Numbered from the stretch's first letter, positions 1-9,668 are shown. The stretch is DNA of 64,000 nucleotides from Lunatimonas lonarensis (GCF_000390185.1 NZ_AQHR01000049.1:112047-176046); one strand, 5' to 3'. Numbers and translations are program-made. The notes: generated by a model not told the origin, from the letters alone.

Positions 1-270
1 ATCTGTAAAGCGTACGGCGAGCCTTATGTAAACTATGCTACCAAGGTGATGTTGGGCGTGAATAAGGTAACAGATTTTCAGTTTAACCCGACCAAAAAAG
101 GGTATGCAATCAAGGAACCGGTATTCTCCTTCCACAAGTTCCCGAACGTAAACAAGGAATTAGGGCCGGAGATGAAGTCTACCGGTGAGGGCATCTACTT
201 TATAGATGATCTTATGGACGATTATTTCCTTAAAATCTACTCGGAAAGAAACATTTACCTTAGTAAGTAA
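1..270 (+). CDS. carB: Carbamoyl-phosphate synthase large subunit, C-terminal part (partial)
   Basis: The reading frame is open from base 1, so the gene begins left of the window; about 89 codons are present. The stretch FHKFPNVNKELGPEMKSTGE matches the conserved end of the second ATP-grasp half of CarB (LGPEM+STGE), which makes carbamoyl phosphate from bicarbonate, glutamine ammonia and ATP for arginine and pyrimidine synthesis in the cytoplasm. The protein stops about 30 residues after that motif, where the E. coli enzyme continues into an allosteric MGS-like domain of roughly 130 residues. A shorter CarB without that domain is, as I recall, usual in Bacteroidota, so I read this as the natural end. 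A strong terminator follows directly. Confidence 0.88.
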   Translation: MCKAYGEPYVNYATKVMLGVNKVTDFQFNPTKKGYAIKEPVFSFHKFPNVNKELGPEMKSTGEGIYFIDDLMDDYFLKIYSERNIYLSK

Positions 271-273
271 CCT

Positions 274-311
274 AACAGGGAGCAGTGGGGATTTTTTCAC
301 TGCTCCCTGTT
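274..311 (+). terminator. Intrinsic terminator after carB
   Basis: A perfect 14-bp inverted repeat (274-287 with 298-311) encloses a 10-base loop that includes a T run, and lies 3 bases after the carB stop. The 3' T tract after the stem is short. Seen directly in the sequence. Confidence 0.8.
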
Positions 312-480
312 TACCATCAATAAATACCCACCGCTGGGAAACGTTTTTGGAGCTTTCACGTGTTATTTATTTCGAAAGGCCTCAATTTTGGTTAACTTGA
401 TACCTAAAATAGTCTTTATGCCCGGACGTCTTTATACAGGTTCCCATTGACCCCGGACATATCGGATTAAATACAAACGC

Positions 481-732
481 ATGATTCTCAAACTAATCAT
501 ATTCTTTATTGCCATTGGATGGGTTCTTTCCAGTTTGGTAAAGTTCTTTCTAAGAAGTAAGCTGAAACAGTTCGTAGACCAAGTAAATGAAACCCAACGT
601 GCCGAAGCCAGCAGAAGAACAAGGCCAAAGGATGGCAACGTGAACGTCGATTACGTTCCTAAAGGACGTAACTCCTCAGGAGGCAAGGGCCAAGGAGGCG
701 AGTATATTGATTACGAAGAAGTTAAAGATTAA
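481..732 (+). CDS. DUF4834 family small membrane protein
   Basis: An 83-residue protein with one N-terminal membrane segment (about residues 3-24), a basic linker and an acidic end reading GGEYIDYEEVKD. This layout, a short hydrophobic head, a Lys/Arg-rich linker and a closing DYEE-type motif, is what I know of the Bacteroidota DUF4834 family, whose function is unknown. It sits between the carB terminator and a second small membrane protein and may be cotranscribed with the latter, although a possible TTG/TAGATTTA promoter pair (745-747 and 767-774) precedes the next gene. Family call moderate; biochemical role unknown. Confidence 0.65.
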   Translation: MILKLIIFFIAIGWVLSSLVKFFLRSKLKQFVDQVNETQRAEASRRTRPKDGNVNVDYVPKGRNSSGGKGQGGEYIDYEEVKD

Positions 733-782
733 ATCGACACCTGTTTGTCCTTTTTGATTTTTTGGTTAGATTTATCCCATAA

Positions 783-1319
783 ATGAAACGGGGGGTCTCC
801 ATACTGTTGCTTTTTTGTTTTTTTTTGTACCACTTTGGGTACTACGTATTCTATTTTGCCTACCAGCACTACCTAGAAGCTCAGTGGAGACAAAATATCA
901 CTTTGGAAGAAACCGATAACCATTCCGTTCTGGAGATTCCGATGCGGATTCCTTACCTAATCGATAACAAGGATTTTCACGAGACCAATATTCCTTTTGT
1001 GTTGGAAGGTGTTGCCTATCGAGGTATTAAAAAAAGGTTTGTGAACGATGCATTTCAACTGGTCTACGTCCCTGACCACGCAAAAATCAAGTTGGATTTA
1101 ACCCTAAGAAGCTGGGTGATGTCGTTGGTACCGAACGAAGCGCAAGACCCTTCCAAAGAGGTGATGATAACATCCTCTTTTATAAAAGACTACCTGCCAC
1201 CACAGCCACCCTTCTCTTTTGACAGGTTACCCGTAGGCGATACTATCGATAATTCCCTTTTTTTGACTTCTTTCAAGTACATAGATCTAGAAGTGACATC
1301 CCCTCCTCCCAAGTCTTAG
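783..1319 (+). CDS. Hypothetical membrane-anchored protein
   Basis: A 178-residue protein that I do not recognise beyond its type. Residues about 5-26 form a Phe/Tyr-rich hydrophobic helix that could be a signal anchor; the rest is soluble, with a Pro-rich stretch (YLPPQPPFSFD) near residue 140. The ATG is the only plausible start, and a possible -33/-7 pair just upstream (TTG at 745, TAGATTTA at 767) would give an almost leaderless mRNA. The position after DUF4834 suggests a small envelope operon. No catalytic motif is visible. Confidence 0.55.
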   Translation: MKRGVSILLLFCFFLYHFGYYVFYFAYQHYLEAQWRQNITLEETDNHSVLEIPMRIPYLIDNKDFHETNIPFVLEGVAYRGIKKRFVNDAFQLVYVPDHAKIKLDLTLRSWVMSLVPNEAQDPSKEVMITSSFIKDYLPPQPPFSFDRLPVGDTIDNSLFLTSFKYIDLEVTSPPPKS

Positions 1320-1505
1320 ATTTAGCGTGATTCCTTTTTCTATATACGAAAAAGAGCCCTAGCTGTTGAACATCCAATAGCTTGTTATTAATGCATTTGT
1401 GCCAAGCATGGCCGGCAGCAAAACCCGCTGTTGCCGACAATTCTCCTATTAGGATCCGCGGCAATATGCATCCAATCTATTCCTCTACAACTAATTTCAT
1501 CCATT

Positions 1506-2627
1506 GTGAAAACCTATACTTATATCCTCGTGCTCGTAGCGAGCATATGCCTGTATGCCATTGAGCTGTCTGCTCAGGGCTGCGTTGCCATCCGGCAATT
1601 TTCCGGCGTGGGCAACTCGTTAAACCAAGGAGAGATCCTACAAAGGGGAGACTTCAATGTCGCTTTAAACTACCGGTATTTCAGGTCATTTCGGCATTTT
1701 CGTGGCACCCACGAAGAGCCCGACCGCATAGCCAACAATACCGAAGTCATCAACTGGTCCCATTCTGTAGATATCAATCTTAGCTATGCACTAACTGACC
1801 GGTTTTACCTTTCCGGATCCCTACCATTTGTTTACAATGAACGCAGCTCACTCTATGAGCATGGGCGAAACTCCAGACACATGAGTTATTCGGGCGGTAT
1901 TGCCGATGTACGATTGGGTGTTGGGTACTGGCTTTTTGAAGGCGAAAAAGCCAAAAATGGAAACATGGCTGTAGGAGCAAGTATCAAGCTGCCTACCGGA
2001 AACTATCGGGCAAGTAGCACTTTCTACAACGTGGGGCCGGAAGGAAGGCCGGAGGTACGTCCGGTTGACCAATCCATACAACCTGGTGATGGAGGCGTTG
2101 GGTTGATTTTGGATACACAGGGGCTTCGTTTTCTCAATAATGGCTTTATCGTATACTATGATGGGTTCTACCTCATCAATCCGAGAGAAATGAATAGGAC
2201 TAGAACCTTCCGCGAGACCCTCAACCCAATACTGGCCAACGAAGCCATCATGGCAGTACCCGACCAATATGCATTCAGGGCAGGCGTTTTCAAGTCTGTC
2301 GTCGCGCACTCTCTTGGGGTTTCGCTCGGAGGCAGAGTGGAGGGTGTGCCGGTACGTGACTTGATCGGTGGCAACGAGGGCTTCAGACGTCCGGGATATG
2401 TAGTTTCGGTTGAACCGGGAGCCAGCTATATGGTCAAAGACCTAACCCTTAGCCTTAATGTCCCTGTGGCGCTTATCAGAAACCGAACACGTAGCGTCAC
2501 GGATATTGCCGCTTCTACCTCAAGCAATATGCGGCATGGGGATGCTGCCTTCGCAGACTACCTGATCAATGTGGGCGTTGCATGGCGGATAAACAAAAAG
2601 GAGCCCTCGTTATTTGATATCCGATAA
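1506..2627 (+). CDS. Outer-membrane beta-barrel / transporter-like protein, GTG start
   Basis: The open frame has no ATG near its start. A GTG at 1506 gives a clean signal peptide (VKTYTYILVLVASICLYAIE, cleaved near SAQG) and is preferred over the TTG at 1431, which would put 25 hydrophobic residues before it. The mature part, about 350 residues, has alternating aromatic beta-strands (NVALNYRYF, RFYLSGSLPF, IADVRLGVGYWLF, MAVGASIKLPTG) typical of outer-membrane barrels of the phenol-degradation meta-pathway/transporter-like group, and ends in a strand containing NVGVAWRI. Substrate unknown. It is convergent with the next gene across a shared hairpin. Confidence 0.65.
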   Translation: MKTYTYILVLVASICLYAIELSAQGCVAIRQFSGVGNSLNQGEILQRGDFNVALNYRYFRSFRHFRGTHEEPDRIANNTEVINWSHSVDINLSYALTDRFYLSGSLPFVYNERSSLYEHGRNSRHMSYSGGIADVRLGVGYWLFEGEKAKNGNMAVGASIKLPTGNYRASSTFYNVGPEGRPEVRPVDQSIQPGDGGVGLILDTQGLRFLNNGFIVYYDGFYLINPREMNRTRTFRETLNPILANEAIMAVPDQYAFRAGVFKSVVAHSLGVSLGGRVEGVPVRDLIGGNEGFRRPGYVVSVEPGASYMVKDLTLSLNVPVALIRNRTRSVTDIAASTSSNMRHGDAAFADYLINVGVAWRINKKEPSLFDIR

Positions 2628-2637
2628 ACAACACAAT

Positions 2638-2670
2638 TTCACCGGTTTTCTGATTATGAAAACCGGTGAA
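2638..2670. terminator. Hairpin shared by two convergent genes
   Basis: A perfect 13-bp inverted repeat (2638-2650 with 2658-2670, 7-base loop) lies between a plus-strand stop at 2627 and a minus-strand stop at 2672. A TTTTC tract is built into the stem on both strands, consistent with a bidirectional terminator. Confidence 0.7.
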
Positions 2671-2671
2671 T

Positions 2672-3454
2672 TCAACGCCCCCCATTTGCTCTTAAATCGT
2701 TCCGGCATTTTACGTCCAATGGAGGTATGGTTGCGTTGACCATGCCCAGTACCCGATGGGTTTCGACGGCCCAAAACATAAGACAAGAAGAATTGTCGCA
2801 ATGAAAGTGGTTTTCCTCATCTTCATGGTCTTCAACCATATCTGTACCGTTATTGACCAATCCCATAAGATGGCCCAACTCATGCAAAACAATCGTGCTC
2901 TCTAACAGTGCTCTCCCCGGCCGCCTGATAATACCCGAATTTTCCACAATCCTTCTCCCAAATAAAACCATACTCGTACTCTGGTAAGCCGCTCCCAACG
3001 CAAAGGTATCCTCGTCATCCCGGGAGAAGTAACCGTCTACGACCAGAAGAAAAACCGTTAATATATTTCGTTCGTTGTACCGCTGCCTATGCTCGCGTTC
3101 CAGGGCCAACAGCTCTTGGACAGTATAACTTTGCTGACCAAGCGCCGGAATCTCGCGTTCACGAAAAATAACCCCGTCCGGCTTGTGCGTGTATGTCTCC
3201 AAAAACGAAACCATCTCGCCCAGCATTTGATTGGTAGGGCGAAAACCCTCCATGTATACCACCTCTATCTCCAAACGGGTGAAACGATCGGCGGAAAGTA
3301 GCTGGTTGGCGAGTTGCCCGACCGCCCTCCTGGCCGCAGGCTCCCCCAAAAATGGATCCTCCGTAATCCGATCCCTGTCCACCATACAGGAGACAGCAAA
3401 TAAAAGCACCGACCCCATCTGAACCCACCAAGCAAGTAATCGTATTCTCCCCAT
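2672..3454 (-). CDS. Archaemetzincin-like zinc metalloprotease lipoprotein
   Basis: A 260-residue protein with a lipoprotein signal (LLFAVSC, Cys23), so probably anchored in the periplasm or outer membrane. The metzincin motif HELGHLMGLVN is followed by a Cys-x4-Cys-x-Met stretch (CDNSSCLM), which resembles the archaemetzincin signature HExxHxxGxxH...Cx4CxM with its Met-turn. Two oddities: the third zinc ligand position is Asn instead of His/Asp, and an acidic His-containing insertion (DHEDEENHFH) separates the helix from the Cys pair, so the third ligand could come from there. Only one later Cys (VKCRND) is present where archaemetzincins usually have CxxC. Substrate unknown. Confidence 0.7.
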   Translation of the reverse strand: MGRIRLLAWWVQMGSVLLFAVSCMVDRDRITEDPFLGEPAARRAVGQLANQLLSADRFTRLEIEVVYMEGFRPTNQMLGEMVSFLETYTHKPDGVIFREREIPALGQQSYTVQELLALEREHRQRYNERNILTVFLLVVDGYFSRDDEDTFALGAAYQSTSMVLFGRRIVENSGIIRRPGRALLESTIVLHELGHLMGLVNNGTDMVEDHEDEENHFHCDNSSCLMFWAVETHRVLGMVNATIPPLDVKCRNDLRANGGR

Positions 3455-3744
3455 CTGCTACGTTTTGTTTATGATCCATAACGCATAAGTACTTAAAAAA
3501 ATTAAACATCCCATAAACAAAATTTTGGCAATCGCCTTAAAATCCCCTGTCAGCAAAAAACTCCTCTCAATCAACCCTGCCCGATGGACAATAATAGCTA
3601 AAAAAAACGTTAATTTATCGTTTGAAAGGTCATCTTGCACCAAATGGTCAGGCCGTCAACCGAATTTCCAATCCATTTCAAATACAGACGGGACGACGGG
3701 GTCTTTCATGATCGTTACGTAACATCGATTAACCCACGAAAAAT

Positions 3745-4320
3745 ATGAAAAACTATTTCTTTGTATTGACCTTTTCGCTTCTTTCCCTAGCGTCTCAGGC
3801 GCAGGTATTTTCGGTTGGCCCCAAGTTTGGAGTTTCCCAGGGAGATGTACGGGTTTCGAATGGATTTCAGGGAGATGATTCAAAAATGGGCTATCACTTG
3901 GGTGCCTATGCGCGGATAAATCTACCTGTTATCTACCTGCAACCGGAAATACTATATACCAACACCGGAGGATCTTTTAGCGACAACACATTCAACTACG
4001 ATGTAAGCTTCGACCGATTGGATATACCGTTGATGGTCGGCATAAGAATGGGTTCCGTATTCCGCATCCAGGCCGGCCCGGTGGCCTCCCACCTTCTGAA
4101 CAGCAACGTGCAAAGCGATCCTGCCCAAGCAACCCTCGCTCCAAAAGCAGAGGATTTCACGTTCGGATTCCAGGCTGGGATCGGCTTCGATATAGGAAAC
4201 TTCCTTATGGATTTAAAATACGAGGGAGGTGTAACCAGATCTGTCGCAAGCATATCGCAACTCCAAACTGACCAGCGTCAAAATCAACTAATTCTCTCAC
4301 TCGGTTTCAGGCTGTTCTAG
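3745..4320 (+). CDS. PorT-family outer-membrane beta-barrel protein
   Basis: A 191-residue protein with a classical signal peptide (cut after SLASQAQ) and a compact eight-strand-like barrel: VGPKFGVSQGD, MGYHLGAYARINL, VYLQPEILYTNTGG, RLDIPLMVGIRMG, FRIQAGPVASHLL and a terminal strand ILSLGFRLF. This is the usual look of Bacteroidota OMP_b-brl_2/PorT proteins. It is divergently transcribed from the metalloprotease gene across about 290 bases in which I see no clear promoter. Precise function unknown. Confidence 0.75.
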   Translation: MKNYFFVLTFSLLSLASQAQVFSVGPKFGVSQGDVRVSNGFQGDDSKMGYHLGAYARINLPVIYLQPEILYTNTGGSFSDNTFNYDVSFDRLDIPLMVGIRMGSVFRIQAGPVASHLLNSNVQSDPAQATLAPKAEDFTFGFQAGIGFDIGNFLMDLKYEGGVTRSVASISQLQTDQRQNQLILSLGFRLF

Positions 4321-4414
4321 CCTTTTTAACGAGCACTGAGCATCTGATTTGAGAGAGCAGATCGCTACAGGAAGGTATGCTATGCCAATTGCCGGACATT
4401 GAAAGTGCCTGACG

Positions 4415-6052
4415 TCAACTCTTTGCCATTTCCGTGGGTTTTAGTTCCTTTGTCAAGCTTTTTTTGGCCAAAAATATCAGGGCAAAGGATAACACGAACA
4501 AAATTGCCGCTATCACCGACAGCGTATAGGATTCCTGTCTGAAGTTGTTCCAAGCAAATAGACCCAGTGAACTTAGCGTTACAGTGAACATAAAGAACAT
4601 GGGAATCGTGACAAAAGTCGGATTCACTTTTTTCCGGATCAGCCATACCGAAATGGTCAGCAATGCGAGAGCCGCCAAAAGCTGATTGGCCGATCCGAAA
4701 ATAGGCCACAGCGTAGAGAATCCTCCGCTTTGGAGAAGCACCACGGAAAGTACTACTACCACGAAGGTAGATAGATACCTATTTTGGGAAATTTTTTTCC
4801 CAACTGGGTGTGTCACGTCTTCGAAATACTCCTGCAATGTAAACCTCGCCAAACGGGTACACGTATCCAAGGTTGTGAGCGCAAAGGCTGAAACCGTAAG
4901 TGCCACAAAACCTACCGCAAAGGTTTGATTTACGCCCATGGCAGATATAATTGCACCCAGACCGTCGGCAAACAAGGGAACAGGCCCTTGATCGGCCAGC
5001 CTGGTCATATAATCCGAACGGGAGAGGACGATTACTGCACCCACCGAAATAATCGCCAAGAAAGACTCTATAAGCATCCCCCCATAGCCTACAAGCTTGA
5101 CATCTTCCTCTCGATCTATCTGCTTTGACGTAGTACCGGAAGCAACGAGGGAATGGAATCCAGAAATCGCCCCACAAGCAATGGTGACAAACAAGACTGG
5201 AAATATAAAGCCCAAGGTTTCGCTGGACACGTGGATTTCCGTATCCATCACAATGGTAGGATTTGCGACAAACACTCCTATCACAGCAGCTAAGATCAAC
5301 CCATATAACAAAAAGCTATTGAGGTAGTCCCTAGGCTGTAACAGCATGGACACCGGGGCAACAGAGGCAATGAATGCGTAGGCCAACAGCACATAGATCC
5401 AAGACTGATACTCCAAGGCAAAGGGAATCTGCATCCCAACATACACAAAAAAATACATCAGGATCACACCCATCACGGTGATGATTGCAAAGGCGGATTT
5501 TTTGTGTGCACTTCGCTTATTCACAAATCCGAACGCCACCGCCAAGAGGATAAACAAGATCGAAGCGGAAGCCACGCCCGGGTTGTTGATAAAGGTCTTG
5601 GCAATGATATCCGCAAAGACGGCAATGATCAAAATCAGCGTTGAAAAGCTAAATAGGATAAAAAGCCGCTTCCCGCTCTTTCCTATGTTGTTCTGAATGA
5701 TTACACCGATTGATTTGCCATCATTCCTCAGCGACGCCACCATGCTGCCCAAATCATGCACGGCACCAAAAAATATACCCCCAAGCAGAATCCAAATTAC
5801 CGCGGGAATCCATCCAAAGGTAATGGCGATAATGGGTCCTACAATCGGCCCGGCACCTGCTATCGAGGCGAAATGATGCCCCAAAACGACGATAGGCTTA
5901 CTCGGAATATAATCTACCCCATCATTAAGACGATGTGACGGAGTGATATTGTCATTGGTTATTTTAAACTTTTTGAACACATACTTACCATAGGTAAAGT
6001 AGGCACCGGTCAGAATTACAGCCGATAATACAAAAAGATAGGTTAATTGCAT
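4415..6052 (-). CDS. cstA: Carbon starvation protein CstA-type permease
   Basis: A 545-residue, highly hydrophobic protein. The N-terminal part (HHFASIAGAGPIVGPIIA, then GAVHDLGSMVASLR) is characteristic of the CstA family, inner-membrane carriers linked to pyruvate and peptide uptake during carbon limitation. About 13-15 membrane helices are likely. The length is shorter than E. coli CstA (about 700) but normal for the short bacterial form. The start is an ATG with SKH-free hydrophobic N-terminus, divergent from the MscS gene 148 bases away. No two-component partner is adjacent. Confidence 0.88.
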   Translation of the reverse strand: MQLTYLFVLSAVILTGAYFTYGKYVFKKFKITNDNITPSHRLNDGVDYIPSKPIVVLGHHFASIAGAGPIVGPIIAITFGWIPAVIWILLGGIFFGAVHDLGSMVASLRNDGKSIGVIIQNNIGKSGKRLFILFSFSTLILIIAVFADIIAKTFINNPGVASASILFILLAVAFGFVNKRSAHKKSAFAIITVMGVILMYFFVYVGMQIPFALEYQSWIYVLLAYAFIASVAPVSMLLQPRDYLNSFLLYGLILAAVIGVFVANPTIVMDTEIHVSSETLGFIFPVLFVTIACGAISGFHSLVASGTTSKQIDREEDVKLVGYGGMLIESFLAIISVGAVIVLSRSDYMTRLADQGPVPLFADGLGAIISAMGVNQTFAVGFVALTVSAFALTTLDTCTRLARFTLQEYFEDVTHPVGKKISQNRYLSTFVVVVLSVVLLQSGGFSTLWPIFGSANQLLAALALLTISVWLIRKKVNPTFVTIPMFFMFTVTLSSLGLFAWNNFRQESYTLSVIAAILFVLSFALIFLAKKSLTKELKPTEMAKS

Positions 6053-6200
6053 GGTTTTTGGTAGAAGTTAGGTCGCCATAAGGCGATTTGAACACGGTCA
6101 TGTAGAAAACACGACTAAAGATAGGCAGAAATACCGTTCGTAGGCCTGTCGAGAAAAAATTTCTTTCCATTCTTTTACCCCGTCCAACCAACCATTTGAT

Positions 6201-7265
6201 ATGACGCAGGAAAAACTAATCTTCATGCTAACCATCTTGGCCTCTTTACTGGCCAGCCACCTGTTACTGTATTTGTTCTTTAGACGGCTTGCCTCGTTTT
6301 TCTATAAGCCGACCACCGACAAAGGAAAAAGAGCCCTGAGAAAACTTGGGTTTTCGTTGAAATGGGGATTGTTCTTTGTGATCTTTCCCTTGGCAGAGCG
6401 TTATTTCTCCCCCGACGACATGGATTACCTTAGGCATCATCCGTTGTTTTCCGTGCTCTTTGTCGTAAACCTGACGTGGATTCTCGTGGAGCTGTCCAAT
6501 GTAGTCAGGCATCGGATATTGGAAAGTTTTGATTTTGGCAAAAGCGACAACCTGAAAGAACGCCGAATGATCACCCAATTGGATTTTATCCGCAAGGTCT
6601 TTGTGATCGTGGTGGTGGTCATTGCCTCTGCGAGCATACTGATGCAATTTGAATCCGCACGGAACATCGGTGCCGGGTTGCTGACATCAGCGGGAATACT
6701 CGGTATCATCGTAGGTTTTGCAGCGCAAAAATCCATCGCAAATTTACTGGCAGGATTTCAGATTGCCTTTACCCAACCTATTCGCCTGGATGATGTGGTC
6801 GTGCTGGAGGGCGAGTGGGGCAAGATCGAAGAAATCAACCTCACCTACGTAGTGGTCAAGATTTGGGATCAGCGGAGATTGGTGCTCCCCATCACTTATT
6901 TTTTGGAAAAGCCATTTCAAAACTGGACAAGGACAACGGCAGATATATGGGGGACTGTCTTTTTATACGTAGACCATACCATTCCGATCGAGCCATTGAA
7001 ACAACATCTAAAGGAACTGCTGGACTCAAGCCCCCTTTGGGATGGGAAGGTGCAGGTACTTCAAGTAACAGACATACGGGAGCGAACAGTCGAGCTCCGC
7101 TGCCTTATGAGTGCCCGCGATAGCCCTGGTGCCTTTGATCTGAGGTGCTTCGTGAGGGAAAAAATGCTTGATTTCATCCAGAGGAACTATCCAGAATCCC
7201 TTCCAAAAACAAGAATCTCATTGGAAAAGGAGCAAACCGTCTCCGGACAACTGGCACAACCCTAG
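6201..7265 (+). CDS. MscS-family mechanosensitive ion channel
   Basis: A 354-residue protein with about four to five transmembrane helices in residues 1-185, followed by the MscS pore and beta domain: the small-residue helix AGLLTSAGILGIIVGFAAQKSIANLLAG and then a beta-rich DDVVVLEGEWGKIEEINLTYVVV segment. It would release solutes on hypo-osmotic shock from the inner membrane. The gene starts with ATG and stands as its own unit between cstA and accD. The C-terminal tail is slightly longer than in E. coli MscS (286 aa). Confidence 0.88.
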   Translation: MTQEKLIFMLTILASLLASHLLLYLFFRRLASFFYKPTTDKGKRALRKLGFSLKWGLFFVIFPLAERYFSPDDMDYLRHHPLFSVLFVVNLTWILVELSNVVRHRILESFDFGKSDNLKERRMITQLDFIRKVFVIVVVVIASASILMQFESARNIGAGLLTSAGILGIIVGFAAQKSIANLLAGFQIAFTQPIRLDDVVVLEGEWGKIEEINLTYVVVKIWDQRRLVLPITYFLEKPFQNWTRTTADIWGTVFLYVDHTIPIEPLKQHLKELLDSSPLWDGKVQVLQVTDIRERTVELRCLMSARDSPGAFDLRCFVREKMLDFIQRNYPESLPKTRISLEKEQTVSGQLAQP

Positions 7266-7311
7266 AAAAATGGTTTCCTTTGTGAGAATTTTATTTAACC
7301 GATATTACGCA

Positions 7312-7319
7312 TAAATTTG
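7312..7319 (+). promoter_or_regulatory. Bacteroidota -7 box upstream of accD
   Basis: TAAATTTG fits the TAnnTTTG consensus of the primary sigma factor of Bacteroidota. It lies 41 bases before the accD ATG. No well-spaced TTG -33 element is seen. Confidence 0.5.
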
Positions 7320-7359
7320 TGTTCGCTAAAAAGAGACTTCGTCCCTAAACACCCTACTA

Positions 7360-8202
7360 ATGGCTTGGTTTAAAAGAAAAGACGCTGGCATCAAAACTTC
7401 CACTGAGGAAAAAAAAGATACCCCTGATGGGCTTTGGTATAAAACCCCAAAGGGTAACATCATCCACACCAGAGAGCTAAAAAACAACTCCTATGTGTGC
7501 CCCGATGACGAATACCATGTAAAAATCGGCTCAAAAGAATATTTTGAGATACTTTTTGATGAAAACAAGTACACAGAGCTCGATGCGGGGATGACCTCCG
7601 GAGATCCCCTTCGCTTTGTCGATACCAAGGCCTACACTACCCGAATAAAGGAAACAATCGCTAAAACAGACCTTAAAGATGCGGCACGTTCCGCTGTGGG
7701 AAAACTTAACGGCACTGAAATCGTAATCACCTGTATGGATTTCAATTTCATCGGTGGATCGATGGGTTCAGTGGTTGGGGAAAAGATCGCCAGGGCAATA
7801 GACTATGCATTAAAGCACAAGGTGCCTTTTTTGATGATCTCCAAGTCGGGTGGTGCACGGATGATGGAGGCGGGGTTTAGCCTTATGCAAATGGCAAAGA
7901 CCTCTGCCAAGTTGGCTCAGCTCGATGACGCAGGCATACCCTATATTTCACTCCTCACTGACCCAACCACAGGAGGGGTAACAGCCTCCTATGCGATGTT
8001 GGGTGACTTCAACATTGCAGAACCGGGGGCTTTGATTGGCTTTGCAGGGCCCCGTGTGATCCGGGAGACGATAGGAAAAGACCTGCCCAAAGGTTTCCAA
8101 AGTTCCGAGTTTGTATTGGAACATGGTTTCCTTGACTTTATCATCGACCGACGACAGTTGAAAAACAGATTGAGCACTTTGCTAAACCTATTGAAAAATT
8201 AA
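7360..8202 (+). CDS. accD: Acetyl-CoA carboxylase carboxyltransferase subunit beta
   Basis: A 280-residue protein with the crotonase-like carboxyltransferase core: [42 protein letters not shown] and [13 protein letters not shown]. With AccA it transfers carboxyl from biotin to acetyl-CoA to make malonyl-CoA for fatty acid synthesis. The N-terminal zinc ribbon, four Cys in E. coli, is not intact: the first pair is replaced by KTPKG and only one Cys (VCPDD) is left of the second. I recall the same loss in other Bacteroidota, so it is a lineage trait and not a mutation. accA is not in the window. Confidence 0.95.
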   Translation: MAWFKRKDAGIKTSTEEKKDTPDGLWYKTPKGNIIHTRELKNNSYVCPDDEYHVKIGSKEYFEILFDENKYTELDAGMTSGDPLRFVDTKAYTTRIKETIAKTDLKDAARSAVGKLNGTEIVITCMDFNFIGGSMGSVVGEKIARAIDYALKHKVPFLMISKSGGARMMEAGFSLMQMAKTSAKLAQLDDAGIPYISLLTDPTTGGVTASYAMLGDFNIAEPGALIGFAGPRVIRETIGKDLPKGFQSSEFVLEHGFLDFIIDRRQLKNRLSTLLNLLKN

Positions 8203-8272
8203 CAGTTTAAATCGGTAGGGATAAAGCGTCCTAAAATTTGGAATAAAGTAAAGGTGTTAAGCGATTATTGAA

Positions 8273-8280
8273 TATATTTG
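8273..8280 (+). promoter_or_regulatory. Bacteroidota -7 box upstream of nqrF
   Basis: TATATTTG matches TAnnTTTG and lies about 50 bases before the nqrF ATG, suggesting that nqrF has its own promoter and is not read through from accD. Confidence 0.5.
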
Positions 8281-8330
8281 CAATCGTTTAATCCGGATTT
8301 GTCGTACTGAAAAGAAAAAAACATCGTTAA

Positions 8331-9635
8331 ATGAGTTCAGTAATCATTACCTCGATCGTAGCATTTACGTTGATTATTTTGCTACTTGTGTTCATCCTTC
8401 TTTTTGCCCAGTCCAAGCTAGTCGCCTCTGGAGATGTGAAAATCATCATCAACGGAGACGAAAAAAACCCAATCATAGCCTCGGCAGGATCCACGCTGCT
8501 GAATACCTTGGGAAACAAGAAAATATTTCTCCCTTCAGCCTGTGGCGGCGGCGGAACCTGCGCCATGTGTAAATGTACAATAGAAGATGGCGGAGGAGAG
8601 GTGCTTCCTACGGAGGTCGGTCATCTTAGTAGAGCCGAGCAGCAAAGTAAAGTTAGGCTTTCATGCCAAGTGAAAGTTAAGAACGACATGCGCATCCGTA
8701 TTCCAGAAGAAATCTTTGGAATCAAAAAATGGGAGTGCGAAGTGGTATCCAACTACAACGTTTCCACTTTCATCAAAGAGTTTGTAGTAAAATTACCCGA
8801 GGGTGAAATTCTTGAGTTTGAACCGGGAGGATACATACAAATTGACGTACCGGCAATCACAGTTAATTACAAGGATATTGATATTACGCCTCACCCAGAT
8901 CTTGGTCACCCACAGGAAGTGTACAAGAGCGATTGGGATAAATTCGGTCTTTGGGATTTGGTGATGAAAAATGATGAGCCGTTGTTCAGGGCTTACTCAA
9001 TGGCCAATCACCCAGCTGAGGGAAATATCGTCATGCTGACCATCCGTATTGCAACGCCACCATGGGATAGGGCCAACAACAGATGGATGGATGTTAACCC
9101 AGGCGTTTGTTCTTCCTATGTGTTTGGCAGAAAACCAGGTGACAAAGTAACGATATCAGGCCCATATGGTGAATTCCACATAAATCCAACTCAACGGGAG
9201 ATGGTATACATAGGTGGAGGTGCGGGCATGGCCCCATTAAGGTCTCATTTGTTCCACCTTTTCCACACTGAAAAATCCAACCGAAAAGTATCTTATTGGT
9301 ACGGTGGTAGGTCAAAGAAAGAGCTCTTCTACGTAGAGCATTTCCGTGAGATTGAAAAGGACTTCCCGAACTTCAACTTCCATATTGGACTCTCAGAGCC
9401 TCTCCCCGAAGACAACTGGAAAGTAAAGGAATCCTTGGACGATAAAAATGGCGATGGTTACGTTGGATTTATCCATCAGGTATTGTATGACAACTACCTC
9501 AAATTCAAGGATGAGCCAGACGAAATCGAGTTTTATCTTTGCGGTCCTCCATTGATGAATGCCGCAGTGCTCAAGCTGTTGGATGATCTGGGTGTACCGA
9601 ATGAAAATATTCGCTTCGACGACTTTGGAGGATAA
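8331..9635 (+). CDS. nqrF: Na+-translocating NADH:quinone reductase subunit F
   Basis: A 434-residue protein in the order membrane helix (residues 4-28), plant-type 2Fe-2S domain, and ferredoxin-reductase-like FAD/NADH module. The cluster cysteines are in [13 protein letters not shown] with the fourth in RLSCQV; the FAD motif is RAYSMANH and the nicotinamide part is [14 protein letters not shown], ending [11 protein letters not shown]. It is the NADH-oxidising entry subunit of the sodium-pumping complex in the inner membrane. Unusually, the other five subunits (nqrA-E) are not adjacent: accD precedes and a ureohydrolase-fold gene follows, and the gene has its own -7 box and terminator. Confidence 0.95.
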   Translation: MSSVIITSIVAFTLIILLLVFILLFAQSKLVASGDVKIIINGDEKNPIIASAGSTLLNTLGNKKIFLPSACGGGGTCAMCKCTIEDGGGEVLPTEVGHLSRAEQQSKVRLSCQVKVKNDMRIRIPEEIFGIKKWECEVVSNYNVSTFIKEFVVKLPEGEILEFEPGGYIQIDVPAITVNYKDIDITPHPDLGHPQEVYKSDWDKFGLWDLVMKNDEPLFRAYSMANHPAEGNIVMLTIRIATPPWDRANNRWMDVNPGVCSSYVFGRKPGDKVTISGPYGEFHINPTQREMVYIGGGAGMAPLRSHLFHLFHTEKSNRKVSYWYGGRSKKELFYVEHFREIEKDFPNFNFHIGLSEPLPEDNWKVKESLDDKNGDGYVGFIHQVLYDNYLKFKDEPDEIEFYLCGPPLMNAAVLKLLDDLGVPNENIRFDDFGG

Positions 9636-9642
9636 TACAAAA

Positions 9643-9668
9643 AGTCCCGCAGGTAGCGGGACTTTTTT
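9643..9668 (+). terminator. Intrinsic terminator after nqrF
   Basis: An 8-bp perfect stem (9643-9650 with 9656-9663) with a 5-base loop is followed by five further T residues, 8 bases after the nqrF stop. Confidence 0.9.

Noticed and set aside
1431..1505. TTG start at 1431 for the barrel gene
   Set aside because: It would place 25 extra residues before a clean signal peptide that begins at the GTG at 1506.
7360..7560. Loss of the AccD zinc ribbon as a gene defect
   Set aside because: As I recall, AccD proteins across Bacteroidota lack these cysteines, so this is a lineage feature.
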